Positions 37,398 through 46,497 of a DNA stretch of 64,000 bases are shown here, in pieces. This DNA is from Acinetobacter calcoaceticus ANC 3811 (GTDB taxonomy: Bacteria; Pseudomonadota; Gammaproteobacteria; Pseudomonadales; Moraxellaceae). Both the position numbers and the translations under genes were made by a program. Positions within the stretch are counted from its first letter, which is position 1; each line of letters starts with the position of its first letter. A model generated the notes under the pieces. It saw only the letters and a list, made by a program, of their open reading frames with translations, had not been told where the DNA came from and searched no databases. The DNA lies in NCBI RefSeq assembly GCF_000399665.1, contig NZ_KB976986.1, forward strand, positions 1,274,240 to 1,338,239. Reading direction: 5' to 3'.

Positions 37398-37428
37398 AAA
37401 AAAGCCCGCCAATGAGCGGGCTTTTTTA
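37398..37428 (+). terminator. Terminator after metK
   Basis: AAAAAAGCCCGC pairs with GCGGGCTTTTTT around CAATGA, ending in T residues. Confidence 0.95.
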
Positions 37429-37510
37429 TAATTCAAATTTCATAATATGTAGGGTTTACTCTTCTAGCAACCATCCTTGATGCCATATCATTTGTAGCTC
37501 TGAACAAAAT

Positions 37511-37759
37511 TTATTGCCTTGTCGTTTTATCATCCTGATTTAGCACATCAAGTAATGTTGACTGCATTGGTGTATCTTGATGGTTCTGGACATAAATATG
37601 GACAACTTTAAATACGACGACAACCGCTAGACAAGCCATCACACAAAACATCCACAAACCATATGGGCTTCGAATATGTTGCGAGCCACAATATGGACAT
37701 GATTTATCAGTTGATGCCACAACTTTGTCGCAACACGCACAATGGTATTGATATAGCAT
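37511..37759 (-). CDS. Zinc-ribbon protein with one membrane helix
   Basis: An 82-residue protein. Two CxxC pairs (C7-C10 in HCACCDK and C21-C24 in CPYCGS) make a zinc ribbon. They are followed by a single hydrophobic helix (about residues 34-56) and a polar tail. The ATG at 37759 is chosen because AAGGAGG sits seven bases upstream; an in-frame ATG at 37780 lies before that site. No named family is recognised. It is monocistronic. Confidence 0.78.
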   Translation of the reverse strand: MLYQYHCACCDKVVASTDKSCPYCGSQHIRSPYGLWMFCVMACLAVVVVFKVVHIYVQNHQDTPMQSTLLDVLNQDDKTTRQ

Positions 37760-38017
37760 AGGTAACCCTCCTTCCCTCATTTCAACCGTTGTTTTTTTAA
37801 TAGGTTTGCTGCATTTTTAATTTATACATCCTTTATATTTATCCTATGTGAAATGAAAAGATAATTCAATCTGAATGAACAATTGAGTCAATTAAAAAAT
37901 ATTATTAAAATACAAAAAGATAAGTTAAATATTATTTTTTTGGCACTATTTTTCTTATTTTGATATTTTGCCAAATTTGCTAAAATAAGCGAATAATCTC
38001 ACATTTTAGGCAATTGC

Positions 38018-38212
38018 ATGTCTCATACACAGCTCATTAATAAGGGTGGCTTTCGCGAAAGAGCAAACCGAAGTCGAGGTTATCAACAATCTGAAAACAA
38101 GCAAACCGCTCTACCTTCAAATAAATATCAACCGCAGTCGAAACCACAAGAAGAAATTCAATTAGAAATAGACGATAGTGATTCATCTACTTCGGTTTCT
38201 CAGAATAAATAA
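38018..38212 (+). CDS. Small disordered protein, unknown
   Basis: 64 residues, rich in Gln, Ser, Asn, Lys and Arg, with no hydrophobic core. It begins MSHTQLINKGGFRERANRSRGYQ (in part) and ends in an acidic-serine patch. Composition suggests an intrinsically disordered protein, possibly nucleic-acid binding at its basic N-terminal third. Support for a gene: an ATG preceded by TTTTAGGCAATTGC, a full reading frame ending just before a strong terminator, and a clear upstream gap. No homologue is recognised. Confidence 0.55.
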   Translation: MSHTQLINKGGFRERANRSRGYQQSENKQTALPSNKYQPQSKPQEEIQLEIDDSDSSTSVSQNK

Positions 38213-38226
38213 TAATTTTAAAATAA

Positions 38227-38262
38227 AAAAAAGCTTAAACCTTATGGGTTTAAGCTTTTTCA
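38227..38262. terminator. Bidirectional terminator between the 64-residue gene and fxsA
   Basis: AAAAAGCTTAAACC pairs with GGGTTTAAGCTTTTT around TTAT. It suits both converging transcripts. Confidence 0.93.
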
Positions 38263-38273
38263 TAACACACTTA

Positions 38274-38837
38274 TTAATCTTTATTTTTATGCTCTATTTT
38301 TTTGTGGTCTGGAGTAACATCTCTCGCTTCACCATCAATAATGTTTGAATCATGGTATTGGCCTTGGCTACCGCCCTGCTGATTCTGCATATCTTGTATT
38401 TGACGCATTAAATCAGCAAATGGATTTTGTCCCGAAGCATTGCCGCCCATACCACCCATCATTTTATTCATCATAGCTTGTTGGCGTTTAGCAAGAGTTC
38501 TCATCGCTATATTACGAAATGCAGTTTGAACACCAGGGATCAAAATTAAAACCGCCAAAACATCAGATACGAGGCCTGGCAACATTAATAAGAAACCTGC
38601 AAAAGCATAAGCAAGTTTTTTAGTTACTGTTGGGTCACTACCTAGCTGGCCTGTCATCTGCATTTGCTGTAATTGAGGCATGATACCAGCAGTACTTCTG
38701 CGAATAAGCCCAAAACCAATAAAGAAAGCAATAATGAACCAAAAGAACACATACCATCCACTGATGAACTGTGCTACGCCAATCCATACGGCAATTTCAA
38801 CAATCGCGCCCAGAACCACAATAAGAAGTAAATTCAT
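38274..38837 (-). CDS. fxsA: FxsA-family membrane protein
   Basis: A 187-residue inner-membrane protein. Family features are the two N-terminal hydrophobic helices (LLLIVVLGAIVEIAVWIGV), a cytoplasmic loop and a second pair ending in PGLVSDVLAVLILIPG. The C-terminal tail is rich in Gly, Met and Gln and ends in charged residues. In E. coli FxsA blocks phage T7 exclusion by the F plasmid, so the name is historical. The fxsA-blaOXA-GNAT order is conserved in the A. baumannii complex. Confidence 0.88.
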   Translation of the reverse strand: MNLLLIVVLGAIVEIAVWIGVAQFISGWYVFFWFIIAFFIGFGLIRRSTAGIMPQLQQMQMTGQLGSDPTVTKKLAYAFAGFLLMLPGLVSDVLAVLILIPGVQTAFRNIAMRTLAKRQQAMMNKMMGGMGGNASGQNPFADLMRQIQDMQNQQGGSQGQYHDSNIIDGEARDVTPDHKKIEHKNKD

Positions 38838-39333
38838 TTAAAACTTTATCTATCTCAAAAAGAAAATTCATTGCAGTTTTATTTGACCTAACCCTATCTA
38901 AGTTTCCAATAAGGATTAAGCATTCCTCTTAACTCTGATTGTTCTGTCTAATTCTAAAAAATTAACAAAAGCTATTACATCGATAAGAGTCTGCAATACT
39001 GGTGTACATTTGATTTTAACTCGATAAAAACAAACATGCTTTCTTATTAATGAGTGCTGTATCAACTTTATCAAGTGCCACTTCAATCAGATTTTAAATT
39101 TTTTACTCTATTGGAGCGAAAATCTCTTCAAAAAGAACGTATTTAGTCAAATAAAGTCTTATTTACTTAGTAAAGCTCAGACTGTTCCTTTATTTCCGCT
39201 TTACCTTTAGAGAACTTTAGAAGTCATACTGACATAGAGACCTTCCTAAATAGCTTACATTTTATCTATCTAAAAACAGTTTTATTCAAGTTAAATTAAT
39301 TAATATTACTTCAAATTAAACTTAGTCAAAATT
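38838..39333. promoter_or_regulatory. Upstream region of the OXA beta-lactamase gene
   Basis: 496 bases with no gene. The last 60 bases are very AT-rich (TTAAATTAATTAATATTAC) and presumably hold the native weak promoter. I looked for an insertion sequence such as ISAba1, which often drives OXA-51-type genes. No transposase reading frame or terminal inverted repeats are present, so expression is probably low. Confidence 0.5.
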
Positions 39334-40155
39334 ATGTATAAAAAAGTCCTTATCGTGGCAACAACTACTCTATTTTTATCTGCCTGCTCTTCTAAGACGG
39401 TAAAACAACATCAAATACACTCTATTTCTGCCAATCAAAATTCAGAAGAAATTAAATCACTGTTTGATCAGGCGCAGACTACGGGGGTTTTGGTGATTAA
39501 GCGTGGGCAAACAGAAGAAATTTATGGTAATGATTTGAAAAGATCATCAACCGAATATGTTCCCGCCTCTACCTTTAAAATATTGAATGCTTTAATTGGA
39601 CTTGAACATCATAAGGTAACAACAACTGAAGTGTTTAAATGGGATGGGCAAAAGCGTTTATTTCCTGATTGGGAAAAGGACATGACACTGGGCGATGCCA
39701 TGCAAGCTTCTGCTATTCCAGTTTATCAAAAATTAGCCCGAAGAATTGGCCTGGATCTTATGTCTAAAGAGGTGAAACGAGTTGGTTTCGGTAATGCGGA
39801 CATTGGTTCACGAGTAGATAATTTTTGGCTTGTTGGTCCACTCAAAATTACACCTCTGCAAGAAGCCGAATTTGCTTATGAATTAGCTCATAAAACTCTT
39901 CCATTTAGCAAAAATGTACAAGAACAAGTTCAGTCACTGGTGTTCATAGAAGAAAAAAATGGACGTAAAATTTACGCAAAAAGTGGTTGGGCATTGGATA
40001 TTGATCCACAAGTTGGTTGGTTAACAGGCTGGGTCGTTCAACCACAAGGAGAAATTGTGGCATTCTCACTTAATTTAGAAATGAAAAAAGGAACTCCTAG
40101 CATTATTCGTAAAGAAATTACTTATAAAGGATTAGAACAACTGGGTATCTTATAA
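39334..40155 (+). CDS. blaOXA: Intrinsic class D beta-lactamase, OXA-51/OXA-213-like
   Basis: A 273-residue serine beta-lactamase with a lipoprotein-type signal (LSACSS near residue 18). Active-site motifs: STFK at residues 79-82 (S79 acylated, K82 carboxylated), SAI at 126-128, FGN at 152-154 (YGN in most class D enzymes), and KSG at 216-218. The sequence is closest in memory to the OXA-213-like group of A. pittii and A. calcoaceticus. The residues after KSG are W-A-L-D-I, where OXA-51 has W-G-W-D-V. Exact allele naming needs a database. It sits between fxsA and a GNAT gene, the classic chromosomal locus. Confidence 0.95.
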   Translation: MYKKVLIVATTTLFLSACSSKTVKQHQIHSISANQNSEEIKSLFDQAQTTGVLVIKRGQTEEIYGNDLKRSSTEYVPASTFKILNALIGLEHHKVTTTEVFKWDGQKRLFPDWEKDMTLGDAMQASAIPVYQKLARRIGLDLMSKEVKRVGFGNADIGSRVDNFWLVGPLKITPLQEAEFAYELAHKTLPFSKNVQEQVQSLVFIEEKNGRKIYAKSGWALDIDPQVGWLTGWVVQPQGEIVAFSLNLEMKKGTPSIIRKEITYKGLEQLGIL

Positions 40156-40165
40156 GTTAAACTCT

Positions 40166-40212
40166 ATAGCCCAGTTTATATCTCACATTATAAACTGGGC
40201 TATTTTTTTTTA
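40166..40212. terminator. Terminator after the OXA gene
   Basis: ATAGCCCAGTTTATA pairs with TATAAACTGGGCTAT around TCTCACAT and ends in eight or more T residues. Confidence 0.96.
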
Positions 40213-40236
40213 AACTTGAAATTTGAGCTTTATGAT

Positions 40237-40782
40237 TTACCCATCAACTGGCTGATGTGGTGTATTTAAATTTAACTGATAAAAAGCAGCATCTAGCCAT
40301 TGTCCAAACTTAAATCCGACTTGCTTAAAAGTACCTGCATGGATAAAGCCCATTTTTTCATGTAAACCGATGCTTGCCTGATTGGTCGCATCAATACAAC
40401 CAATCAATACATGTAGCTCAGCTTCTTGAGCACGTTTAATCAACTCTTGCATTAAAATTTTACTTAGTCCGCTACCACGATGAGCGTGATGAATATAAAT
40501 ACTATGTTCAACAGTATATTTATAGGCAGGAAAAGCCCTAAAAGTTCCCCAGCTCGCAAAACCCAATAACTTGTCTGTTTCATCAACAATCCCAATCACG
40601 GGAAAACCATTTTCTCTTTTAACTGAGAACCAGTTTTTCATCGACTCTTGGGAACGCGGCAAATAGTCATATAGAGCAGTAGAGTTAATGATTGCCTCAT
40701 TCAGAATCTCTAATATAGCCCCTGAATGTTCTGCTTCATTACAATCAATTAAACGAAAATTAGAATTGAGGGAATAGGTCAT
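40237..40782 (-). CDS. GNAT acetyltransferase, phosphinothricin N-acetyltransferase-like
   Basis: A 181-residue GNAT-fold enzyme. It resembles Pat/YncA-type enzymes that acetylate phosphinothricin or methionine derivatives: GFASWGTFRAFPAYKYTVEHSIYI (quoted in part) and HHAHRGSGLSKILMQELI carry the acetyl-CoA loop R-G-x-G-x-S. The stop/start overlap with the upstream XRE-cupin gene (ATGA) puts both in one operon. The physiological acceptor is probably a methionine analogue; this comes from family knowledge, not from the sequence. Confidence 0.85.
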   Translation of the reverse strand: MTYSLNSNFRLIDCNEAEHSGAILEILNEAIINSTALYDYLPRSQESMKNWFSVKRENGFPVIGIVDETDKLLGFASWGTFRAFPAYKYTVEHSIYIHHAHRGSGLSKILMQELIKRAQEAELHVLIGCIDATNQASIGLHEKMGFIHAGTFKQVGFKFGQWLDAAFYQLNLNTPHQPVDG

Positions 40783-41390
40783 AAAGATTCCTTAACAGCA
40801 GAGACGAGTTGACTAGAGACGACTAAAATGTAGCGAGCGACTTGAGATAAATTATTGCTGTATATAACGGGCTGGTTGAGTTGCATTGCCAAGCAATCCC
40901 CTTTACTTAAAGCATAAGAAGATTCACCTAATTGAATATCAATTTTCCCTTCAACTACCCAGAGTTGCTGTTGTACTACCTTTGAGGTTTCACTAATTTC
41001 ATAAGTAATTCGTGAGTGAGGGGGAAATTCAATTTCAACAATTTGAAATGGAGTTTTCCAATTTGGAGGTGAAATTTGACGGCGAATATAGCCAGTTTCT
41101 GGGTCTTTCCATTCTGATTGTTGACTACGGCGAACAATAGGCTGAGGTGAGTGATCACTTTGTTGGTTAGCAAAGAGTTGAGTTAAAGGCACCCCTAAAC
41201 CGTTTGCTAGCTTTTCAAGAACAACCGCTGTTGGACTCGCCTCACCTCTTTCAATTAAAGAAATTGCAGAGCGGCTTACTTGACATCGTGTAGCAAGAAC
41301 ATCAAGGGTGTATCCACGAGCTAAACGCAATTCACGTACTTGTTGTGCGATGCGAATATTAATATCTTCCATACACCCACAAACTTCCAT
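40779..41390 (-). CDS. XRE-cupin transcriptional regulator
   Basis: 203 residues. The N-terminal helix-turn-helix (VRELRLARGYTLDVLATRC, residues 17-35) with SRSAISLIERGEASPTA is the XRE type. The C-terminal half is a cupin_2 barrel with GDCLAMQLNQPV. XRE-cupin proteins usually repress neighbouring catabolic or detoxification genes and are relieved by a small molecule. It is cotranscribed with the acetyltransferase. A start at Met7 (MEDINI) is possible and would remove the unusual cysteine pair. Confidence 0.87.
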   Translation of the reverse strand: MEVCGCMEDINIRIAQQVRELRLARGYTLDVLATRCQVSRSAISLIERGEASPTAVVLEKLANGLGVPLTQLFANQQSDHSPQPIVRRSQQSEWKDPETGYIRRQISPPNWKTPFQIVEIEFPPHSRITYEISETSKVVQQQLWVVEGKIDIQLGESSYALSKGDCLAMQLNQPVIYSNNLSQVARYILVVSSQLVSAVKESL

Positions 41391-41406
41391 TCCAAAATTA
41401 TAGATA

Positions 41407-41430
41407 AATATTCCACTAAACTAGAATATT
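41407..41430. promoter_or_regulatory. Candidate operator upstream of the XRE-cupin gene
   Basis: AATATTC and GAATATT are 7-base perfect arms separated by ten bases. The site lies 17-40 bases before the XRE start, where an autoregulator would bind. Only the symmetry and position support it. Confidence 0.4.
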
Positions 41431-41610
41431 GTCAATTATTAAAGAATTTCATTGTTTGGAAAATTTTGAAACCTTTTCTTCTTAGTCACCCAAATAGAAT
41501 CTATTTAAAAAACGAAAAATAACCACTCATAGGTGACTTACTTAAATAACTCATGCAGATCGTATTTTGGTATGTAACAATACCTTTAAATTATTTATGT
41601 AAGCCTTCGC

Positions 41611-42156
41611 ATGTCTTTGATTATTGGGATTGATCCTGGTTCACGCTTAACAGGTTATGGAATCATTGAAAAAGATGGTAGCAAACTACGTTTTATCGAT
41701 GCAGGTACTATCCGAACAGAAACTAAGGAAATGCCCGAACGCTTAAAACGTATTTTTGCTGGTATTGAACGTATTGTTAAATTTCATGGTCCAACTGAAG
41801 CTGCCGTCGAGCAAGTCTTTATGGCTCAGAACCCTGATTCGGCTCTAAAACTTGGTCAAGCACGTGGTGCTGCAATAGCAGCTTTGGTCAATTTAGATTT
41901 ACAAGTTGCAGAATATACTGCCCGTCAAATTAAACAGTCCGTAGTTGGTTATGGCGCTGCGGATAAAGAACAAGTACAAATGATGGTCATGCGATTACTT
42001 AATCTAACCGTTAAACCTCAATCCGATGCAGCCGATGCACTAGCAGCAGCAATTTGCCATGCTCATGCATCTGGAAGTATGAGCAAACTTTCTGTCCTTA
42101 ATGCCTTGGGTGGCATGGCGCGTGGACGAAGCCGCTCTAGCAGTCGTAGACGTTAA
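41611..42156 (+). CDS. ruvC: Holliday junction resolvase RuvC
   Basis: The endonuclease that cuts four-way junctions with RuvAB. It has 181 residues: [14 protein letters not shown] with catalytic D8, the AAVEQVF glutamate, and [14 protein letters not shown] near the C-terminus with the last acidic pair. The basic serine-arginine tail is longer than in E. coli. The ruvAB genes are not adjacent. It converges with the NAD(P)HX repair gene only two bases from its stop. Confidence 0.95.
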   Translation: MSLIIGIDPGSRLTGYGIIEKDGSKLRFIDAGTIRTETKEMPERLKRIFAGIERIVKFHGPTEAAVEQVFMAQNPDSALKLGQARGAAIAALVNLDLQVAEYTARQIKQSVVGYGAADKEQVQMMVMRLLNLTVKPQSDAADALAAAICHAHASGSMSKLSVLNALGGMARGRSRSSSRRR

Positions 42157-42158
42157 AC

Positions 42159-43619
42159 TTATTGATTTACAACCTGAGTAATTGCTTCATTCATTTGATA
42201 AGCCTGTAAACCTCGCATACCTTGTTTTGCAAGTTGATCTCCTGCCTGAGCATGAAGAGTAACAATCTCATGTAATGCAATACCTTTGTGGAACTGGGCT
42301 TTTAAGCTTGCAATCATTCCAGCCAGTACATCTCCCATTCCACCAGTTCCCATACCAGCATTACCTTCGGTACAAATATACAAGTCATCCTCTAAAATTA
42401 AGCTACCCGCGCCCTTAAGCACCCACTGACCTGCATATTTATGTTGCAAGGCATAAATTGCAGCAATTCGGTCATTTTCAATTTGCGCTGTAGAACAACC
42501 AAGTAAGGTAGCAGCCTCTCCTGGATGAGGCGTTAAATAAAAATGCGCACCCAATTTTTGAGGCTGTTTAGCTAGAAACCATAAAGCATCTGCATCTAAA
42601 ACAGTTTCTAGGTGTGTACTCTGATTTAACAAATTAAACCATTGTTGATAAATTTGCTTTGCCCAATCATCACGTCCTAACCCCATTCCAAAACATACTG
42701 CATCGACCTGAGACAAAATCTCTTTAATATCCTTTTCATCGAACCCATTAATATCACGAAGCATAATATTAGGAGCTCGCGACAAAATAGCCTGATGATG
42801 CTTTTGATGACAAACCACTGTGACTTTACCTGCACCTGCATGAAAAGCAGCTTCGGCAGCCATAATCACAGCACCGCCCATCTGTTCATGACCACCAACC
42901 ACTAAAACATGCCCATAGCTCCCTTTATGACCAAATGCCATACGTTTAGGAAGTCTAATATTTGTAGGTGCCAAATAAGCTAATGGTTTCAGTTCTTGGT
43001 CGATAGGAATTAAATCAATTAAATGGAGCTCGCCTGTATATTCTTTACCTTGACCTGTAAATAATCCGGCTTTAAGTCCTAAAACAGTAAATGTATGATC
43101 AGCTCGTATTGCACAAGGTAAAGTACAGCCTGTATTTGCATGTAAACCACTCGGTATATCAATCGAAATTTTTAAACCAGTTTGTTCATTAAATTGTTGA
43201 ATAGCCTGTTGCCAATTAGTATTTAATTCGCGATTTAAGCCTATGCCAAATAGAGCATCAATATGACAATCAAATGTTTTTTTAATATCAAAATTTGAAT
43301 GAATTTGAACTTTCTTTTCTATAGCAAATTGCGCAGCACAATGTAAATCATTTGACTCACCCAATTGAGCCGCAAATATTTCAACGTGAAATCCAGCTTG
43401 TTTTAGATAACTTGCTATAAAGTAGCCATCACCTGCGTTATTGCCTTGCCCACACCAAACAGCAATCTTATTAATAGTACGATCTTTAAAAAGCTTGATG
43501 AACTGCTGAGCGATTGACCAAGCTGCTTGTTGCATTAAACCTAATGAAGAGTTTTGTGCAGCAAACCAACGTTGCTCCCATGCTCGAATATCATCGCTAT
43601 GGTAAACTACCACCTGCAT
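42159..43619 (-). CDS. nnr: Bifunctional NAD(P)HX epimerase and ADP-dependent dehydratase
   Basis: Repairs hydrated NADH/NADPH. The N-terminal YjeF_N domain (about 1-210) carries the Rossmann motif WCGQGNNAGDGYF, and the C-terminal YjeF_C kinase-like domain has LTPHPGEAATLLG and GMGTGGMGDVLAGMIA. The ATG at 43619 has AGAGGA eight bases upstream, so it is preferred over the ATG six codons earlier. Its start is only 26 bases from the divergent queG start, which is very tight. Confidence 0.92.
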   Translation of the reverse strand: MQVVVYHSDDIRAWEQRWFAAQNSSLGLMQQAAWSIAQQFIKLFKDRTINKIAVWCGQGNNAGDGYFIASYLKQAGFHVEIFAAQLGESNDLHCAAQFAIEKKVQIHSNFDIKKTFDCHIDALFGIGLNRELNTNWQQAIQQFNEQTGLKISIDIPSGLHANTGCTLPCAIRADHTFTVLGLKAGLFTGQGKEYTGELHLIDLIPIDQELKPLAYLAPTNIRLPKRMAFGHKGSYGHVLVVGGHEQMGGAVIMAAEAAFHAGAGKVTVVCHQKHHQAILSRAPNIMLRDINGFDEKDIKEILSQVDAVCFGMGLGRDDWAKQIYQQWFNLLNQSTHLETVLDADALWFLAKQPQKLGAHFYLTPHPGEAATLLGCSTAQIENDRIAAIYALQHKYAGQWVLKGAGSLILEDDLYICTEGNAGMGTGGMGDVLAGMIASLKAQFHKGIALHEIVTLHAQAGDQLAKQGMRGLQAYQMNEAITQVVNQ

Positions 43620-43645
43620 ATTATTATCCTCTTGCATTTTGGTTT

Positions 43646-44746
43646 ATGACATCTTCCGATACATCACGCATTGCAGTGCAACAACTTGATCCACATGAAT
43701 TAAAAGCATGGATCAAAGCTCAAGCATTAGACCTAGGTTTTGCTGATTGTGTCATTGCAAAACCAGATGCTCAAGAGCAAATGCCACGTTTTTTGGAATA
43801 TCTTGAACGTGGTTATCATGCAGACATGACCTATTTAGAAGAAAATCTAGAAAAACGAGCCGACCCTACATTATTAGTTCTCGGCACAAAAAGTATTATT
43901 TGTGTCCGTATGAACTATCTTGTCGAATCTCCAAAACCTCGATATGTACCTTTCGAACCAAACTCTGCGATTATTGCTCGTTATGCACGTGGCCGTGATT
44001 ACCATAAAGTCATGCGTGGCAGATTGAAAACTTTAGCAACACGAATTCGTGAAAAAGTCGGCGATTTTGAATCTCGTCCTTTTGCCGATTCGGCGCCTAT
44101 TTTTGAAAAATCGTTGGCTGAAAGTGCAGGCATGGGTTGGACAGGTAAACATACTTTGCTTATTCACAAAAAATCAGGTTCTTTTTTTGTATTAGGCGAG
44201 CTCTTTACATCACTCGATTTACCTTTCGATAAACCTGCAACAGCACATTGTGGTTCTTGTAGCGCTTGTATTGATATTTGCCCGACACAAGCGATTGTCG
44301 AACCTTATATGCTAGATGCAAGGCGGTGCATTGCTTATTTAACTATCGAATACAAAGGAATTATTGCTGAAGAATTACGTGCAGGTATTGGTAACCGAAT
44401 TTTTGGTTGTGATGACTGCCAATTAATTTGCCCATGGAACAGTTTTGCCAAAACTGCGTCCATTAGTGATTTCAACCCTAGAAATGGATTAGACAATATT
44501 AGTCTACTGGATATCTGGCAGTGGGATGAAGCCACTTTTTTAGCCAATACAGAAGGTAGTCCTATCCGCCGGACAGGTTATCAATCATTTAAACGTAATA
44601 TTGCCATCGGATTAGGTAATGCGCCCTATTCAGCGAAAATTGTAGATCAGCTACACAAAGGCAAAGTTTTGCATGATGATATTGTGAATGTGCATATTGA
44701 TTGGGCAATTGAACAACAACTCAACCAACTTCAGCTATCAAATTAA
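43646..44746 (+). CDS. queG: Epoxyqueuosine reductase QueG
   Basis: The last enzyme of queuosine synthesis, reducing epoxyqueuosine-34 in tRNA using cobalamin and two [4Fe-4S] clusters. Cluster motifs are CGSCSACIDICPTQAI and CDDCQLICPWN. GHYLEENLEKRADP-type signatures are present as TYLEENLEKRADP. The ATG at 43646 gives 366 residues, the family length. A 44-codon upstream extension lies inside the divergent nnr gene and is not the start. Confidence 0.93.
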   Translation: MTSSDTSRIAVQQLDPHELKAWIKAQALDLGFADCVIAKPDAQEQMPRFLEYLERGYHADMTYLEENLEKRADPTLLVLGTKSIICVRMNYLVESPKPRYVPFEPNSAIIARYARGRDYHKVMRGRLKTLATRIREKVGDFESRPFADSAPIFEKSLAESAGMGWTGKHTLLIHKKSGSFFVLGELFTSLDLPFDKPATAHCGSCSACIDICPTQAIVEPYMLDARRCIAYLTIEYKGIIAEELRAGIGNRIFGCDDCQLICPWNSFAKTASISDFNPRNGLDNISLLDIWQWDEATFLANTEGSPIRRTGYQSFKRNIAIGLGNAPYSAKIVDQLHKGKVLHDDIVNVHIDWAIEQQLNQLQLSN

Positions 44747-44821
44747 AAAAATGATGTTTTTTGCCCTATAGCTTTAATACGAATTCTGTATGATTATGTG
44801 TAGTGAATTAATGCCATCATC

Positions 44822-45823
44822 ATGGATATGACAATGACTCTACGTAATGATTGGAATCGTGAAGAAATCCAAGCTTTATATGAACAACCCTTCTTGGATT
44901 TAGTTTTCAAGGCTCAGCAAGTACATCGCGAGCACTTCACTGCCAATGCGATTCAGGTCAGCACCCTTTTATCGATTAAAACGGGTAAATGCCCTGAAGA
45001 TTGCAAGTACTGCTCACAATCTGCACATTACGAATCAAAATTAGAAGCAGAAAAACGTATTGCTGTAGAAAAAGTGATTAGCGAAGCAAAAGCTGCAAAA
45101 GATTCAGGTTCTTCACGTTTTTGTATGGGCGCAGCTTGGCGTAACCCACATGAACGCGATATGCCTTATGTTTTAGAAATGGTACGTGAAGTAAAAGCTT
45201 TAGGTATGGAAACATGCATGACTTTAGGCATGCTTAACCAATCTCAAGCAGAGCGCCTACAAGTTGCTGGTTTAGATTATTATAACCACAACCTAGATAC
45301 ATCTCGTGAGTACTACTCTCACATTATTAGCACACGTACTTTTGATGATCGTTTAAATACTCTAGATTATGTTCGCCAAGCTGGCATGAAAGTTTGTAGT
45401 GGCGGTATTGTAGGTCTAGGCGAAAGCCGTGATGACCGTGTTGGTTTATTACATGAATTAGCGACCCTACCAATTCATCCTGAATCTGTACCAATTAACA
45501 TGCTTGTTCCAATTGAAGGAACACCTTTAGCAGATGTTGAAAAGCTTGATGTAATTGAGTGGATCCGCACTATTGCGGTTGCACGTATTATTATGCCGCA
45601 TAGCTATATTCGTTTATCTGCTGGTCGTGAGTCATTAAGTGATTCAGATCAAGCATTAGCATTTATGGCAGGTGCAAACTCATTATTCTCTGGTGATAAG
45701 TTACTTACTACACCAAATGCAGGTGAAGGTAAAGACCAAGCTTTGTTTAATAAACTAGGCTTAACTGCAGAAAAACCAAAACCAACAGTTGCTGACTTAT
45801 CAGTAAATGCCATGAGCGCATAA
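44822..45823 (+). CDS. bioB: Biotin synthase
   Basis: A radical-SAM enzyme that inserts sulfur into dethiobiotin. The radical-SAM cluster motif CPEDCKYC is at C57, C61 and C64. [12 protein letters not shown] and the closing [15 protein letters not shown] are also typical BioB. It has 333 residues. The other bio genes are not in this window, so bioB stands alone here. A terminator shared with the converging gene follows. Confidence 0.96.
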   Translation: MDMTMTLRNDWNREEIQALYEQPFLDLVFKAQQVHREHFTANAIQVSTLLSIKTGKCPEDCKYCSQSAHYESKLEAEKRIAVEKVISEAKAAKDSGSSRFCMGAAWRNPHERDMPYVLEMVREVKALGMETCMTLGMLNQSQAERLQVAGLDYYNHNLDTSREYYSHIISTRTFDDRLNTLDYVRQAGMKVCSGGIVGLGESRDDRVGLLHELATLPIHPESVPINMLVPIEGTPLADVEKLDVIEWIRTIAVARIIMPHSYIRLSAGRESLSDSDQALAFMAGANSLFSGDKLLTTPNAGEGKDQALFNKLGLTAEKPKPTVADLSVNAMSA

Positions 45824-45839
45824 CTTAAGACAGTAAAAT

Positions 45840-45869
45840 AAAAAAGCCCTGATTGTTCAGGGCTTTTTA
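45840..45869. terminator. Bidirectional terminator after bioB
   Basis: AAAAAGCCCTGA pairs with TCAGGGCTTTTT around TTGT, with T and A tails. Confidence 0.95.
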
Positions 45870-45870
45870 T

Positions 45871-46083
45871 TTAAACAGAAGTAACTAAAAGTCCATAAGT
45901 GGCATTAAGAAATGTCCCTACTCGAATAATGTCTTTTCCCGCTGCATGCGTTACAGACAACTCTTGGCTCACTACATCAAAATTAAAAGAATCAAAAATA
46001 TCTTGATGATGCAAAAGCCAAGTCACGGTATCTGCTAAATTATCATCTGCAATATAAGTTAAGGCCTTAAAGTCTTTACTCAT
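45871..46083 (-). CDS. Small protein of unknown function
   Basis: 70 residues with mixed secondary structure: a helical start (SKDFKALTYIADDNLADTVTWLL) and a beta-like end (IIRVGTFLNATYGLLVTSV). No family is recognised. It converges on the bioB terminator and is separated by 63 bases from a second unknown gene on the same strand. The ATG at 46083 follows AAGAGTGA, an acceptable ribosome-binding site, which supports it. Confidence 0.6.
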   Translation of the reverse strand: MSKDFKALTYIADDNLADTVTWLLHHQDIFDSFNFDVVSQELSVTHAAGKDIIRVGTFLNATYGLLVTSV

Positions 46084-46146
46084 AAATCACTCTTAAAAAT
46101 AAATTTTATGAATTTTATATGAGTTAACTCTACCTTAAAAGCAAAT

Positions 46147-46497
46147 CTAAGCTGCTTTAGGGTTCACTAACGAACCACCAGACAATAAGCTTGTCAAAGC
46201 TTGGGGTGAAAACTCCAATGAGAGCACATGATTCTTGAGATTAACTGAGTGCTTACTAATCAATGGAAGCAACCCTTCTTCTGTTTCAAAGACGTATTCA
46301 TCTGCAATATTTAAGATACCCTCAAGATTAGTTGTACTTGAGGCAAGATCATGACTAAAGATGTCATAAATCGTTTGTAAGTTAAACGTTGTCTGCTGCT
46401 CCGTTGGGTGCTTAATAAGATAATCCTTTAAAAACAGAACGAGTTTATGAGCAAAGAAAAAGTAATTAGGTTTATAGCTATACTTGATACTATTCAT
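46147..46497 (-). CDS. Hypothetical protein, 116 residues
   Basis: A soluble protein of unknown family. It has an aromatic N-terminus (YSYKPNYFFFAHKLVLFLKD) and a middle rich in Thr and Leu. The C-terminus is moderately hydrophobic, ending SLLSGGSLVNPKAA. No signal peptide is clear. It faces the AT-rich pilus leader and might be an unrelated Acinetobacter-specific gene. Codon use is unremarkable. Confidence 0.6.
   Translation of the reverse strand: MNSIKYSYKPNYFFFAHKLVLFLKDYLIKHPTEQQTTFNLQTIYDIFSHDLASSTTNLEGILNIADEYVFETEEGLLPLISKHSVNLKNHVLSLEFSPQALTSLLSGGSLVNPKAA

Noticed and set aside
38838..39333. ISAba1 or other insertion sequence upstream of the OXA gene
   Set aside because: No transposase frame and no terminal inverted repeats are present in the 496 bases.
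43514..43645. N-terminal extension of queG
   Set aside because: These codons are antisense to nnr and unlike any QueG N-terminus; the ATG at 43646 gives the family length.
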